64,000 nt of DNA from Paenibacillus sp. LHD-38 (GCF_031157315.1 NZ_JAVIFU010000020.1:1-64000), one strand, 5' to 3'; counted from the stretch's first letter, positions 8,597-17,116 are shown. Numbers and translations are program-made. The notes: generated from the letters alone by a model not told the origin.

Positions 8597-10085
8597 TGGC
8601 GTATCGCTCCATTTCTATTATTTTCGCGCTAAGCGCGGCTGTCAGATCCGGCCATTCGGCCGCCAAGTCGCGTCCCCAGACATTCGTTAGGCCAAGCAGC
8701 CTCATGGTTGTTTTCTCCTGCGGCCAATGCTGCTCCAGCGCCTCCGCCCATACTTCCGCAATCGACGCCAGCAGGCTGGCATCATCCCGCACCGTATAGG
8801 ATACACCGCTCAAGGATCGGCCCTCGAAACCAGCTTCGGTCTTGCTCACCTTGTAATACCGCAGCAAGCCGGCAAACCCAGCGGCAAGACCGCTTGGCAC
8901 CGCCTTGCCGCCTTCCGCATAATGCAGCAAGGACGGCAGCAGCCTCACTTTGAATTTACTCAGACTGTTCATTGCGATATCAGTCAGTCTATGACGGATG
9001 AACGGATTCAGGAAACGCTCATATACATCGCCAGCGTATGCCTTCAGCTCCGCCTCGGCGATGGACAGCGAAGGAATGATTTCCGACTCCACGGTATTCC
9101 GTACGAGCGGGCCAAGCACGGAATGCTCCATGGCCTCTCTCACCTGCTCGATATCATAAAGAAGTCCAAGCGGCGTCATAAGCGTGTGTGCGCCGTTTAG
9201 GATGCGGACCTTCCGAAGCTGAAACGGCTTCAGGTCCTTCACCCAATGAACATTCAGCCCCGCCTTGCGCAGCGGCAGCACCTCTTCAAGCTCCGGCTCC
9301 GCCTCGATAGCCCATAGATGATAAGGCTCCGCCGTGGTCAGCATCGGATCGGAATAGCCCCATTCGCCAAACCAGGCTTCAGCTTGCGCATCATCCGGGT
9401 AACCGGTTACGATTCGGTCCACCAGCGAATTCAAAAACCGGTTATGCTTGACGACCCAATCCTTAAAGGCTTCCGAATAACCCCAATCCTCGCTGTAACG
9501 CAAAATGCAGCTGCGAAGCTCGTCGCCGTTACGCTCAAGCAGCTCGCAAGGCAAGCAAATCAATCCGCGCTCCGGATCGCCGTTGAAATGGGTGAACCTG
9601 CGGTAAAGCAGCTGCGTCAGCTTGCCGGGAAACGACTGTATCGGCTGTCCTTCCACAAGCTCCTCAGGCCGGTATACAAGCCCCGCCTCTGTCGTATTCG
9701 ATACGACAACCCGAAGATCGGCGTTTTCAGCCAAGGCAAGATAGCTCTCCCATTCGGAATAAGGGTCGAACACGCTGCCAAATACGGAGATGACTTCGGT
9801 CCGCTCCACGCTTTCTCCGTTCTCCAAGCCCCGGATGACCAGCGTATATAATCCGTCTTGGCCCGCTAGCGCGTCAATCTTCGGCTTCCCGCCAGGGCGC
9901 GGCTGCGTTACCGCAATACTGCCCTCATATAATCCTTGCTTCCTGCATTCATGCAGCATCCAGTCAAAAAAGCCGCGCAGAAAGTTACCCTCTCCGATCT
10001 GCAGCACCGTTATCTTCGCTTGCTTCATTTCGTCGTATAAGACGGCTTGCTCCTCGTTTAGCTGTTGATGATTTAAAGTTGTCAT
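8589..10085 (-). CDS. uxaB: tagaturonate reductase (mannitol dehydrogenase family)
   Basis: A 498-residue polyol dehydrogenase. The N-terminal Rossmann region begins near VLQIGEGNFLRGFFDWM. Later come the family stretches VVSNTTEAG, LICLPCELLERNG, DRIVTGYP and the C-terminal KVRILNGAHT motif with the Lys/Asn/His active-site residues of long-chain mannitol dehydrogenases. It reduces D-tagaturonate to D-altronate with NADH. It is coupled by a 4-base overlap (ATGA) to the upstream lactonase gene and overlaps the downstream altronate dehydratase gene. This is the usual length for UxaB. Confidence 0.9.
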   Translation of the reverse strand: MTTLNHQQLNEEQAVLYDEMKQAKITVLQIGEGNFLRGFFDWMLHECRKQGLYEGSIAVTQPRPGGKPKIDALAGQDGLYTLVIRGLENGESVERTEVISVFGSVFDPYSEWESYLALAENADLRVVVSNTTEAGLVYRPEELVEGQPIQSFPGKLTQLLYRRFTHFNGDPERGLICLPCELLERNGDELRSCILRYSEDWGYSEAFKDWVVKHNRFLNSLVDRIVTGYPDDAQAEAWFGEWGYSDPMLTTAEPYHLWAIEAEPELEEVLPLRKAGLNVHWVKDLKPFQLRKVRILNGAHTLMTPLGLLYDIEQVREAMEHSVLGPLVRNTVESEIIPSLSIAEAELKAYAGDVYERFLNPFIRHRLTDIAMNSLSKFKVRLLPSLLHYAEGGKAVPSGLAAGFAGLLRYYKVSKTEAGFEGRSLSGVSYTVRDDASLLASIAEVWAEALEQHWPQEKTTMRLLGLTNVWGRDLAAEWPDLTAALSAKIIEMERYANE

Positions 10086-10912
10086 ATGCGGTAGAACTCC
10101 TTTGCATTTAGTCCGAACAGCCGCTCACGATCCGCTTCCGTCCATGTCTCCGGCAATGCTTGTCCTAGCACAGAAACCACCTCGTCGTAGCTTGCTGCGA
10201 GCAAGCTGACCGGCCAGTCGCTGCCATACATCACTCGCCCGGGTCCGAATACGTCCAGCACATGCTCGATGTATGGCTTGAACGCAGCCGGCTCCCAGTT
10301 ATTGTGGTCCGCCTCGGTCACCATGCCGGAAAGCTTGCAATAAATCCGAGGATGGGCCGCTATTTGGCTCATTTGCTCTTTCCATGGCTCCAGCACTCCG
10401 TCTTTTATTCGCGGCTTAGCGATATGGTCAATAACGGCATGCAGGTGAGGCACCTGATCCAGCAGCTTCACTAATGGCTCCAGCTGGTGTGATACAACCA
10501 GTAAATCAACAGGCACGCCCTTCTCCGCAAAAAAAGTGAGCGCTTCCACATAGGTCGGCGCTAGTATCGCGTTTGCGTCCGGCATCTCCTGTATCATCAA
10601 TCGAAAGCCTACGAATTTAGGATGCTTCGCAAACCGTTCATAGTGAATCCGGTAGTCAGGGTCTGTTAAATCCAGCCATGCCACGACGCCTGCTATCGTT
10701 GGCTCAGTCTCGCTCAAAGCCAGCAAAAAATCGGTCTCAGCGAGCGTCGCCGCCGCTTGTACCACAATTGTTCCGTCAAGCTGATGTTTATTTAGAAGGG
10801 GCTCCAAATGCTGCGGCAAAAAATCCCGGTACAGCACCGGTAATGCCGGTGTAATCCAGCCGTAATCCCCTCGTTCTATGCTCCAATAATGCTGATGCGC
10901 ATCCAATCTCAT
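10082..10912 (-). CDS. amidohydrolase, probable L-galactono/L-fucono-lactonase
   Basis: A 276-residue TIM-barrel amidohydrolase of the COG3618 type. It has the HxH motif at H6/H8 (LDAHQHYW), H163 in IDHIAKP, K193 in CKLSG and D232 in GSDWP. Members characterised as L-fucono- or L-galactono-1,5-lactonases share this layout. It is the first gene of the five-gene operon, with GGCGGAAGAG just before ATG 10910-10912. It would open the lactone made by the aldo/keto reductase to give L-galactonate. 2-Pyrone-4,6-dicarboxylate lactonase is an alternative from sequence type alone, but the neighbours argue against it. Confidence 0.82.
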   Translation of the reverse strand: MRLDAHQHYWSIERGDYGWITPALPVLYRDFLPQHLEPLLNKHQLDGTIVVQAAATLAETDFLLALSETEPTIAGVVAWLDLTDPDYRIHYERFAKHPKFVGFRLMIQEMPDANAILAPTYVEALTFFAEKGVPVDLLVVSHQLEPLVKLLDQVPHLHAVIDHIAKPRIKDGVLEPWKEQMSQIAAHPRIYCKLSGMVTEADHNNWEPAAFKPYIEHVLDVFGPGRVMYGSDWPVSLLAASYDEVVSVLGQALPETWTEADRERLFGLNAKEFYRI

Positions 10913-10950
10913 CTCTTCCGCCTCTTTTCTAGCAGATTAGGTTCCTCTTT

Positions 10951-11026
10951 ATTATAAAAAACAATATCGATGTCTGAAATAATCAATTATCGCATATTTG
11001 TACTCTTTTTTGATATTTGCTACAAT
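10951..11026. promoter_or_regulatory. divergent promoters of the L-galactose operon and its AraC regulator
   Basis: Plus strand: TTGTAC (10998-11003), 17 bases, TACAAT (11021-11026), serving the AraC gene. Minus strand: a perfect -10 TATAAT (10951-10956 read in reverse) whose -35 (TTTCAG at 17 bases) is poor. A poor -35 is what one expects for an activator-dependent promoter and fits control by the AraC protein. No clear pair of repeats was found to mark the operator. Confidence 0.5.
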
Positions 11027-11060
11027 CAGGCTGACAAATGACATAAAGTGAGGTAAGCCC

Positions 11061-11927
11061 ATGAATCCATATCGGAAAAGGTTCGACGCCATGACCCCGT
11101 TTCCATTCGAGTGCGTCTATCGGGATACCAAAAGCGCACAAAACGAGCTGCCCGACCATTTTCACGATTGGTATGAGCTTGTCTATATTTATAGCGGAAA
11201 AGGAACCTTTTTTATCGATCAAACTTTTTATGACGCTGTACCCGGCGACGTGTTCCTTATTCCCGGCAATACGATTCACCGTTCCTTTCCGGATCCGGAT
11301 GATCCAAAAACTTCAACCGCGCTGTTTTTTAACGCATCGCTCGTCCATAGTCCGCCGCTCGGTGACGCCTTCTCCTATTTACGCTGCTTCGAGCAAGCCA
11401 AACGCCGGAAAGCCTATAAGCTTCCGGCTGCAGCTGCAGGCGATAAACAGCAGATGATCTCCTTAATCGATCGCATCCATTACGAGGAAACGGAGAAGCT
11501 TCCAGGCTATCGCCAGGCTGTTCTTCTTCATCTTCAGCAAATCTTGCTGCTGCTCGGCCGCACCCTTCACCCGGCAGAAGAAGGCCAAACCGCCGTATCC
11601 TCCTCCGCACCCGGCTGGATGACAGCGATTCTGACCTATATCGACGGGCATCCAGGCAGCCCTCTCGGTCTGTCGCAGCTAGCTAAACGCGCATCCGTTA
11701 CGCCGGCGCATTTCTCCCGTGTCTTTAAGAAGCTGACCGGGATGAACGTTACGGAATATGTCACGACCAAACGAATTATTCGCGCCAAGGAGCTGCTGGT
11801 CGAGAGCGACACCAATATCGCCGGCATTGCGGAGCAATGCGGCTTCGAGAGCCTTCCGCATTTTCACCGCATGTTCAAGAAACTAACAGGCATGACTCCC
11901 TCGCATTACAAAAGGAACGATAATTGA
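11061..11927 (+). CDS. AraC-family regulator of the L-galactose operon
   Basis: A 288-residue protein with an N-terminal cupin sensor domain (about 10-110, with LPDHFHDWYELVYI and PGDVFLIPGNTIH) and a C-terminal double helix-turn-helix (about 190-285: LSQLAKRASVTPAHFSRVFK, IAGIAEQCGFESLPHFHRMF). Such proteins bind a sugar or sugar acid with the cupin and activate a neighbouring operon. It is divergent from the lactonase-dehydrogenase operon 148 bases away, so that operon is the natural target. ATG 11061 has GTGAGGT upstream. The inducer (L-galactose or L-galactonate) is inferred. Confidence 0.85.
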   Translation: MNPYRKRFDAMTPFPFECVYRDTKSAQNELPDHFHDWYELVYIYSGKGTFFIDQTFYDAVPGDVFLIPGNTIHRSFPDPDDPKTSTALFFNASLVHSPPLGDAFSYLRCFEQAKRRKAYKLPAAAAGDKQQMISLIDRIHYEETEKLPGYRQAVLLHLQQILLLLGRTLHPAEEGQTAVSSSAPGWMTAILTYIDGHPGSPLGLSQLAKRASVTPAHFSRVFKKLTGMNVTEYVTTKRIIRAKELLVESDTNIAGIAEQCGFESLPHFHRMFKKLTGMTPSHYKRNDN

Positions 11928-11973
11928 TAGATTTGACGGTTATCATTAGCGGATACAAGCGGTTTCCTTCTCT

Positions 11974-11982
11974 CATATAGTA
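11974..11982 (+). promoter_or_regulatory. possible sporulation-type -10 element before the small paired genes
   Basis: CATATAGTA fits the CATANNNTA pattern of sigma-E/sigma-K promoters and lies 38 bases before the first small gene. An ATACA (11953-11957) sits about where the -35 region should be. The motif is short and could occur by chance. Confidence 0.3.
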
Positions 11983-12020
11983 TCTAGCAAAGAGAAACTT
12001 GCCGGCAGGGAGGGAAACTA

Positions 12021-12182
12021 ATGGTTCGTTCGAGTGTCAAAACCGTCAAGTACCGCGTAGGAAAAAACAATTACCTGATTATTAATATTTATCAAACCGC
12101 TGAAGCAAGCGCCCAGCAAGGCAACGTGCTTGCCAGCAATGCAGCTACCGTACAAATTTTCAAGAAACCCAAACGCCGCTAA
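12021..12182 (+). CDS. small basic protein 1 of a pair, unknown function
   Basis: A 53-residue basic protein starting MVRSSVKTVKYRVGKNN and ending KKPKRR. GGGAGG lies 7 bases before ATG 12021, a strong ribosome site. The second half (QQGNVLASNAATVQIFK) resembles QGGNAFAINATDIGVVRI of the next gene, so the two look like diverged copies of a short beta-rich motif. No signal peptide or membrane helix is present. The family was not recognised. A spore-coat or germination-related role is a guess from size, pairing and the possible sporulation promoter. Confidence 0.6.
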   Translation: MVRSSVKTVKYRVGKNNYLIINIYQTAEASAQQGNVLASNAATVQIFKKPKRR

Positions 12183-12236
12183 TTTTTCCCCCGTGCAATG
12201 CAGCATGGCGCCTTTCACTTGAAGGGGGGTGAGCAA

Positions 12237-12404
12237 ATGTCACGTAAACATTCCAAACAAGGCAACTCGGTCAAAAAAGACAATGGCAAAACCTTCGTCA
12301 ACGTCAAACAAGGCGCTAATGCATCCATCAATCAAGGCGGCAATGCATTCGCAATCAATGCAACAGACATCGGCGTCGTTCGTATTCGTCCTGGCCAGCA
12401 ATAA
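12237..12404 (+). CDS. small protein 2 of a pair, unknown function
   Basis: A 55-residue Asn/Gln/Gly-rich protein (KHSKQGNSVKKDNGK, then VNVKQGANASINQGGN). ATG 12237 is chosen over an upstream ATG because AAGGGGGGTGAG immediately precedes it. It follows the first small gene by 54 bases and is closed by a strong terminator. The QGGNAFAINATD core mirrors QGNVLASNAATV in its neighbour. It was not recognised; see the first gene for the shared interpretation. Confidence 0.55.
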   Translation: MSRKHSKQGNSVKKDNGKTFVNVKQGANASINQGGNAFAINATDIGVVRIRPGQQ

Positions 12405-12461
12405 TTTGAAATCGCAGCAGCCCGCCCTTATCCTATTCTTCTAACTAACCGCACCGAAACG

Positions 12462-12507
12462 AAAAGGACTCACCCTGGGGTCAATGACCTTAAGGTGAGT
12501 CCTTTTT
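12462..12507. terminator. bidirectional terminator
   Basis: A perfect 13-bp stem (AAAAGGACTCACC at 12462-12474 with its complement at 12494-12506), with A-run and T-run on the two sides. It works for the small gene pair on the plus strand and for the DMT transporter gene on the minus strand, whose stop is 5 bases away. Confidence 0.9.
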
Positions 12508-12511
12508 ACCG

Positions 12512-13462
12512 TTACGCTCCGAACAGCCTCATCAGCAAAATACCCGCGAACGCAAGCGAGATCCCCGTGACCTCCGCCGGCGTAAACCGTTCCTTCACGA
12601 CAAAGCGCGTATAAAGCAGTACGATCAGCACATTAAGCGCGGTCACCGCCGATACGAGTCCGGCTTTGCCGAGATCAAATGCCGTCAGAATAAACATCAT
12701 GCCAACCGCATTCGTAATGCCCACAGCCAGACCAACGAGGTATGTACGTTTGCCGCTCCATGCCGCTCCATATGCAGCCGCTTTGCCTGCGCCGATTGAG
12801 GAAACCTGAGAAACCCGTACCTCGCCTCCTGCCATGCCCGAGCTTTGAACCGCCAGCGATCGGCTGCCCTGCTCGCTTTGCAAATCCCGCAGCCACCATA
12901 AACCAAAACAAACCGTTCCCGTTACGAACATAAAAAACATCGTTGGGAATATATCCGCCTCCATCAGCGTGGACCATTTGCCCGACAAATCATTTGCCGC
13001 GAACAGCAGCATCGCCAGCAGCCCCCACTGGGCTCCCTGCAAATTGCGAAGCGAGATGTCGTTAGATAAGCGAACCAGCAGCACGCCTCCTATAATCACG
13101 ACAAAGGCAATGAGCTGCATAGCATGAAGCTTCTCCTGCCAAAGCCCAAAAGCAACGATGACGACTACTACGGACGGCAGCGCCGTTAATATTGCCACTA
13201 ACGATGCCTTGCCAACCGCAAAGCCCTTGAACATGCTCGCATTCGCACCGAAGGAGAACAGTCCCATTTGTATTCCGATTAAAGCCGCTATTGTCCAATC
13301 TGACGAGAAGACGAGCGCGCAAATCCCATTTACGATGGCTCCCATGCTAAAAGTGCCGCATAACAGAAGATTTCGATTAAGCGGCTTTTGACTTGACCAA
13401 TGATACAGAATGCCTCGTAAACCAAAAAAAATGGCGGCAAACACCGAATAAGTAAGCCACAT
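12512..13462 (-). CDS. DMT-superfamily (EamA-type) transporter
   Basis: A 316-residue, almost wholly hydrophobic protein with about ten membrane helices arranged as two EamA repeats. The second repeat ends LAFAGILLMRLFGA. The central linker (about 180-215) is hydrophilic. ATG 13460-13462 (MWLTYSVFAAIFFG) is chosen because AAAGGAG lies upstream; the longer frame adds a basic stretch that would run through the ribosome site. Members export or import metabolites across the cytoplasmic membrane; the substrate here is unknown. It stands alone and converges on the small gene pair. Confidence 0.85.
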   Translation of the reverse strand: MWLTYSVFAAIFFGLRGILYHWSSQKPLNRNLLLCGTFSMGAIVNGICALVFSSDWTIAALIGIQMGLFSFGANASMFKGFAVGKASLVAILTALPSVVVVIVAFGLWQEKLHAMQLIAFVVIIGGVLLVRLSNDISLRNLQGAQWGLLAMLLFAANDLSGKWSTLMEADIFPTMFFMFVTGTVCFGLWWLRDLQSEQGSRSLAVQSSGMAGGEVRVSQVSSIGAGKAAAYGAAWSGKRTYLVGLAVGITNAVGMMFILTAFDLGKAGLVSAVTALNVLIVLLYTRFVVKERFTPAEVTGISLAFAGILLMRLFGA

Positions 13463-13485
13463 TTGGGCAAAACGCTCCTTTCCTG

Positions 13486-13540
13486 CAAGCGTAAACTGCT
13501 GACGCCGTCCATAGCCATAGCGGCAAAAGCTCGTTTCGCG
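13486..13540 (+). repeat. intergenic repeat, copy 1
   Basis: Shares CAAGCGTAAAC, GCTGACGCCGT and GCGGCAAAAGCTCGTTTCGCG (the last in two overlapping pieces) with 15003-15051. The middle is 6 bases longer because CCATAG is doubled. It lies upstream of the DMT transporter start. The rest of the 303-base gap to the next gene (to 13765) shows only AT-rich sequence. Confidence 0.7.
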
Positions 13541-13765
13541 GTGAATTATAAGCATCATATAAGGTTAAAGTGTCACGAACATAATAGCACCTATCATATC
13601 AAGCTAAACCTCATTTGTCTTTACCTAATGCTAGCAATAGGCCTTAAGCCAACCAGTTAAAATAAAAGTATTGGCTGAAATTAACACTAAACGTATAATA
13701 TCGATAGAGGCTGGTCCTTGACCTCAAGCAAGCGTTTGCATCTTATAAAAAATAAGGGGATTTTA

Positions 13766-14956
13766 ATGGCACAAGCAGCAAAAAGACCGTATCTGCCCGA
13801 GCTCGATATCGTTAGAGCAATTGGCATACTCGCGGTCATCATGATTCATGCCACATCAGCGATCGTAGCGACCTACGATCACCATGCTACGCTTTATCCG
13901 CTTTACGTATTTCTAAACACCGTTACCAAATTCGCGGTTCCCGTTTTTATTTTTTTAAGCGGCTTCGTGCTATTTTACAACTACAATGACAAGCCTTTTA
14001 CGGCAAAAACAATCGGACAGTTTTACAAGAAACGGATGTCCAAAATTTTAATCCCCTTTCTGCTATTCTCTTTATTTTATTTTGGCTTTACGAGATATGC
14101 GCAGTTTGGGTTTATTGACCTGCAAACCTTTATCGGTTATTTTACGACGGAGAAATTTCTTAAGATGCTCGTCTTCGGAAAAACATACACGCATCTCTAT
14201 TTCGTCGTTATTATTATTCAATTTTATGCGCTCTCGCCGCTCATGCTTTATGCAATCAAACGGTTCCCGGCGCTCAGCAAGCATATTGCCTGGATAGGAC
14301 TTCTTGTGCAGTGGCTGTTTATTTATAAGGTGATCGGTGAATTCCATATTAAAAGCCCCGGAAGCTATTGCTTTACATACATGTTTTATTTTACGGCAGG
14401 CGCGTTTATCGGCATCCACTATATGAAGCTCTCGTCATGGATCAACCTGGCCAGAACAAATGTTACGCCGCAAAAAATAGCGGCTTCAATTGCGCTATGG
14501 GTTCTGTTCCTATCCTCAAGCCTGATTTTGTTCTATTTTTATTACGAGAACCGGCTGTACAATACAAAGGTCATCAATACGAATCTTCTGGAGATCATTG
14601 ATGAGATTCGCTGCGTTACGGCAGGCATCCTGCTGCTCCAGATTGCTTACTGGATTTATTCGATTTGGAACAAAACGATTGTGAAGGCGCTTCTGCATAT
14701 CGGCGCCACCTCCTTCGGGATCTACCTGGTCCATCCGTTTATCTTGTTTTTATACCGTAAAACGAGCCTATCCGGCGATCCGCTTCTGTACCACGCTTGG
14801 GCGGCAGGAGGTTTCTTCATCGCACTTCTTATTCCATGGGCAATAGTATCGTTTAGCGCAAGGTTCAAATGGCACTGGCTTCTGTTTGGTCCGCTTCCTG
14901 CGAAGAAAAAACAGCCCGCTGCTCCCATTCAGCCGAAGCCGGGTATCGAGGCCTAA
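13766..14956 (+). CDS. membrane acyltransferase (acyltransferase 3 family)
   Basis: A 396-residue protein with about ten membrane helices. Near the N-terminus ELDIVRAIGILAVIMIHATSA carries the conserved Arg and His of the acyltransferase 3 family. FLSGFVLFY and a late SFGIYLVHPF segment are also typical. These enzymes O-acetylate or O-acylate cell-surface sugars such as peptidoglycan or exopolysaccharide. Start ATG 13766 has AAGGGG 8 bases upstream; the frame extends further back without a ribosome site. It is followed at once by a terminator. The acceptor is unknown. Confidence 0.85.
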   Translation: MAQAAKRPYLPELDIVRAIGILAVIMIHATSAIVATYDHHATLYPLYVFLNTVTKFAVPVFIFLSGFVLFYNYNDKPFTAKTIGQFYKKRMSKILIPFLLFSLFYFGFTRYAQFGFIDLQTFIGYFTTEKFLKMLVFGKTYTHLYFVVIIIQFYALSPLMLYAIKRFPALSKHIAWIGLLVQWLFIYKVIGEFHIKSPGSYCFTYMFYFTAGAFIGIHYMKLSSWINLARTNVTPQKIAASIALWVLFLSSSLILFYFYYENRLYNTKVINTNLLEIIDEIRCVTAGILLLQIAYWIYSIWNKTIVKALLHIGATSFGIYLVHPFILFLYRKTSLSGDPLLYHAWAAGGFFIALLIPWAIVSFSARFKWHWLLFGPLPAKKKQPAAPIQPKPGIEA

Positions 14957-14960
14957 AGCA

Positions 14961-15002
14961 AAGGGCCGTCCGATCGCTTTCGATAGCGCGGACGGCTCTT
15001 TT
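14961..15002 (+). terminator. terminator of the acyltransferase gene
   Basis: A hairpin of AGGGCCGTCCG with CGGACGGCTCT, extended by CGCT/AGCG around a small bulge, is followed by TTTT. The intergenic repeat copy 2 starts directly after it. Confidence 0.85.
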
Positions 15003-15051
15003 CAAGCGTAAACGGCTGACGCCGTACTTGGCGGCAAAAGCTCGTTTCGCG
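15003..15051 (+). repeat. intergenic repeat, copy 2
   Basis: The same element as 13486-13540 in the same orientation, placed directly after the terminator. The two copies lie 1.5 kb apart on either side of the acyltransferase gene. The element carries GACGCCGTAC-TTGGCGGC, which could fold weakly. No transposase is nearby. Confidence 0.7.
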
Positions 15052-15234
15052 ATAAGTTAATTACTTTTAATAAGTTACTTTGTTTTAATAAATAAATATG
15101 ATACGATAAATCCATGTATTCTCGATTAGTTTTTTCCCAGTCTTTTGTACATCATATAAACATTAGGTGTTTCTATTGAGGCTTAAAGCTTACGGAGCAA
15201 GCCTGCTTTACACTTATATAGAGGAGGAGTTACC

Positions 15235-16107
15235 ATGTCGGCAGTACTAGATCCGCATATTTCGCTGGGCGAAGTGAAGCTGAAGGTTAGTCAATTGGAG
15301 AAATCGATTCAATTTTACGAGGAAATCGTCGGATTAAAGGTGCTTCAGCTGGATGAGGCTAAACGCGAGGTTTCTTTCACGGCTGACGGGAAGCAAACGC
15401 TGCTTGTGCTGGAGGAAATACCAAATGCCGTCGTGCCGCAAAGACGGTCTAACGCGGGACTTTACCATTTTGCCATATTGCTGCCGGATCGCCCATCTTT
15501 ATCGCTAGCTTTGCGAAACTTGATTCGCAGCGGCATTCATATCGGACAAGCTGACCATCTCGTCAGCGAGGCGCTTTATATTGCCGATCCGGATAATAAC
15601 GGAATTGAAATTTACAGGGACCGTCCGCGCGGTCAGTGGAAGCAGGATGCCAGCGGCAACTACGTGATGGCATCCGATCCGCTGGATTGGGAGAGCTTAC
15701 TCGCAGAGAGCGAAGGACAAGAATGGAGCGGCCTGCCGGCAGGTACGGTCATTGGGCATATCCATCTTCATGTAGGCGATCTTCGTACATCGAGAGCTTT
15801 CTACGAGGGCAAGCTCGGCTTTGACGTGGTTGGGGACTATGCGCAGATGTCTGCCGTATTTGTCTCGGCCGGCGGCTACCACCATCATATCGGAATGAAC
15901 ATTTGGGCAGGCGTCGGCGCTGTTTTGCCGCCGGCTAATACGGTGGGCCTGTCTTATTACACAATCGTGTTTCCGACATCTGCTTCTCGTGAAGCATGGC
16001 TGGAGCAGCTGCGCAGCGAAGGCGTTGAGGCCGCAGAGCATGGAGATGCTTTTGTGGTTCATGACCCATCCGGCATTGCCATTCACGCGGCCGTTAAAGC
16101 CGGTTAA
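15235..16107 (+). CDS. CatE-like extradiol (catechol 2,3-) dioxygenase, VOC family
   Basis: A 290-residue protein made of two vicinal-oxygen-chelate modules (about 10-130 and 170-288). Recognisable pieces shared with B. subtilis CatE are SEALYIADPDNNGIEIY, IGHIHLHVGDL (metal His) and VSAGGYHHHIGMNIWAG (metal His). CatE opens catechol-type rings and in Bacillus protects against catechols and quinones. Start ATG 15235 has GAGGAGG upstream, after a leader of about 120 AT-rich bases with a weak TTGTTT-16-TACGAT promoter candidate. It converges with the AraC gene, overlapping its stop by 4 bases. The real substrate is not shown. Confidence 0.88.
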   Translation: MSAVLDPHISLGEVKLKVSQLEKSIQFYEEIVGLKVLQLDEAKREVSFTADGKQTLLVLEEIPNAVVPQRRSNAGLYHFAILLPDRPSLSLALRNLIRSGIHIGQADHLVSEALYIADPDNNGIEIYRDRPRGQWKQDASGNYVMASDPLDWESLLAESEGQEWSGLPAGTVIGHIHLHVGDLRTSRAFYEGKLGFDVVGDYAQMSAVFVSAGGYHHHIGMNIWAGVGAVLPPANTVGLSYYTIVFPTSASREAWLEQLRSEGVEAAEHGDAFVVHDPSGIAIHAAVKAG

Positions 16108-16958
16108 TGCAGCGTCGCCCCTTGTCCATAAATGGTGCGGTACATTTTCGGCGATACACCTTCGGCTAAACGAAATACGCGTATAAAATAACTCGCTTGC
16201 GCGAACCCGCAACGCGCCGCAACTTCTGTCACGGATAATGCCGTTGTCGCCAGCAGCAGCTTCGCCGCATCGATGCGGCATTCCGTGACATAATGATTCG
16301 GCGTTTTTCCCATGACCTGCTGAAACAATCTTAGAAAGTGATAATGGCTGTAGCCTGCCAGCGCTGCCATTCGCTCCAAGCTCCAAGACTCCGCGCATCT
16401 GTGCCGTATCTGATCGGCAGCTACCCTTATCGCATTTTGTTTCTCCAGAGCGGAAGATCCCTCCAGCCGTTCGGAATGCTGCACAAGCTCCACCAAGATT
16501 TCATAAAGCAAAGCGGATAAACGCGGCTCATTGCCGGTCTCGAAAGGGCTGCAAAGCGCGTACATCTCCTCCGTCAGCTCCTTGAACCTCTTGCGGTTGG
16601 AGAACGTAAATAGCCACCCCCCGGTTTCATCCGCCTCTCTAAGCATCGGCAGCGGAATTTGCGTTTCAAAATGAATCCACCGCACATCCCAAGGATCATC
16701 CTCGCTCGAGCCGTACTGCTGGAAAGCATGCTTCGGAAACAAAAATCCGTCACCTGCCCGCAGCTGCAGCCGCTCACCGCCGCTTCCATTGATCAAATAG
16801 CCGCTTCCCTCATAAATAAGATGCAAATTATAATGCTTCAACTGCCCCTGCTCTCTCCGCTCCGCATGCTGCGGAAACGCATTGTATCGCCCAAATAGAT
16901 CAGGGTAACATACATACTGGGAAAAAGCTGGACTCGGCACAATATAATGCTGACGCAT
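16104..16958 (-). CDS. AraC-family regulator, probably of the GH42 gene
   Basis: A 284-residue protein with an N-terminal cupin-like sensor (HYNLHLIYEGSGYLI, LRAGDGFLFPKHAFQQY) and two C-terminal helix-turn-helices (LERMAALAGYSHYHFLRLFQ; VTEVAARCGFAQASYFIRVF) at about 180-280. ATG 16956-16958 is preferred to the adjacent GTG because AGGAGG lies 9 bases before it. It is divergent from the GH42 beta-galactosidase gene, 158 bases away, and most likely activates it in response to a galactoside. It resembles the MsmR/AraC regulators often paired with glycosidase genes. Confidence 0.85.
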   Translation of the reverse strand: MRQHYIVPSPAFSQYVCYPDLFGRYNAFPQHAERREQGQLKHYNLHLIYEGSGYLINGSGGERLQLRAGDGFLFPKHAFQQYGSSEDDPWDVRWIHFETQIPLPMLREADETGGWLFTFSNRKRFKELTEEMYALCSPFETGNEPRLSALLYEILVELVQHSERLEGSSALEKQNAIRVAADQIRHRCAESWSLERMAALAGYSHYHFLRLFQQVMGKTPNHYVTECRIDAAKLLLATTALSVTEVAARCGFAQASYFIRVFRLAEGVSPKMYRTIYGQGATLH

Positions 16959-16981
16959 CACTGCATCCCTCCTTGTTCAAG

Positions 16982-17086
16982 TTCGCAATATTGTATCATA
17001 GATCGCATTATTTTGTCATTTACGGTTGCTACGATTGATTTTACAATAAATAAGAAAAGTAATGATTCGCAATATATTCGTATGAT
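16982..17086 (+). promoter_or_regulatory. GH42 promoter region with direct repeats
   Basis: A -10 TATGAT lies at 17081-17086 with a poor -35. Two direct repeats TTCGCAATAT (16982-16991 and 17066-17075) occur 84 bases apart; the second sits beside the -10. AraC proteins commonly bind such direct repeats, one next to the -35. The pairing with the divergent AraC gene is inferred. Confidence 0.45.
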
Positions 17087-17116
17087 ATACATTCCGACTA
17101 CTAGGAGGTACAGTTA

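Noticed and set aside
5065..10912. Operon considered as standard galacturonate or L-fucose catabolism
   Set aside because: UxaC is missing for galacturonate, and UxaA/UxaB are not part of the fuconate route; the L-galactose pathway uses all five genes.
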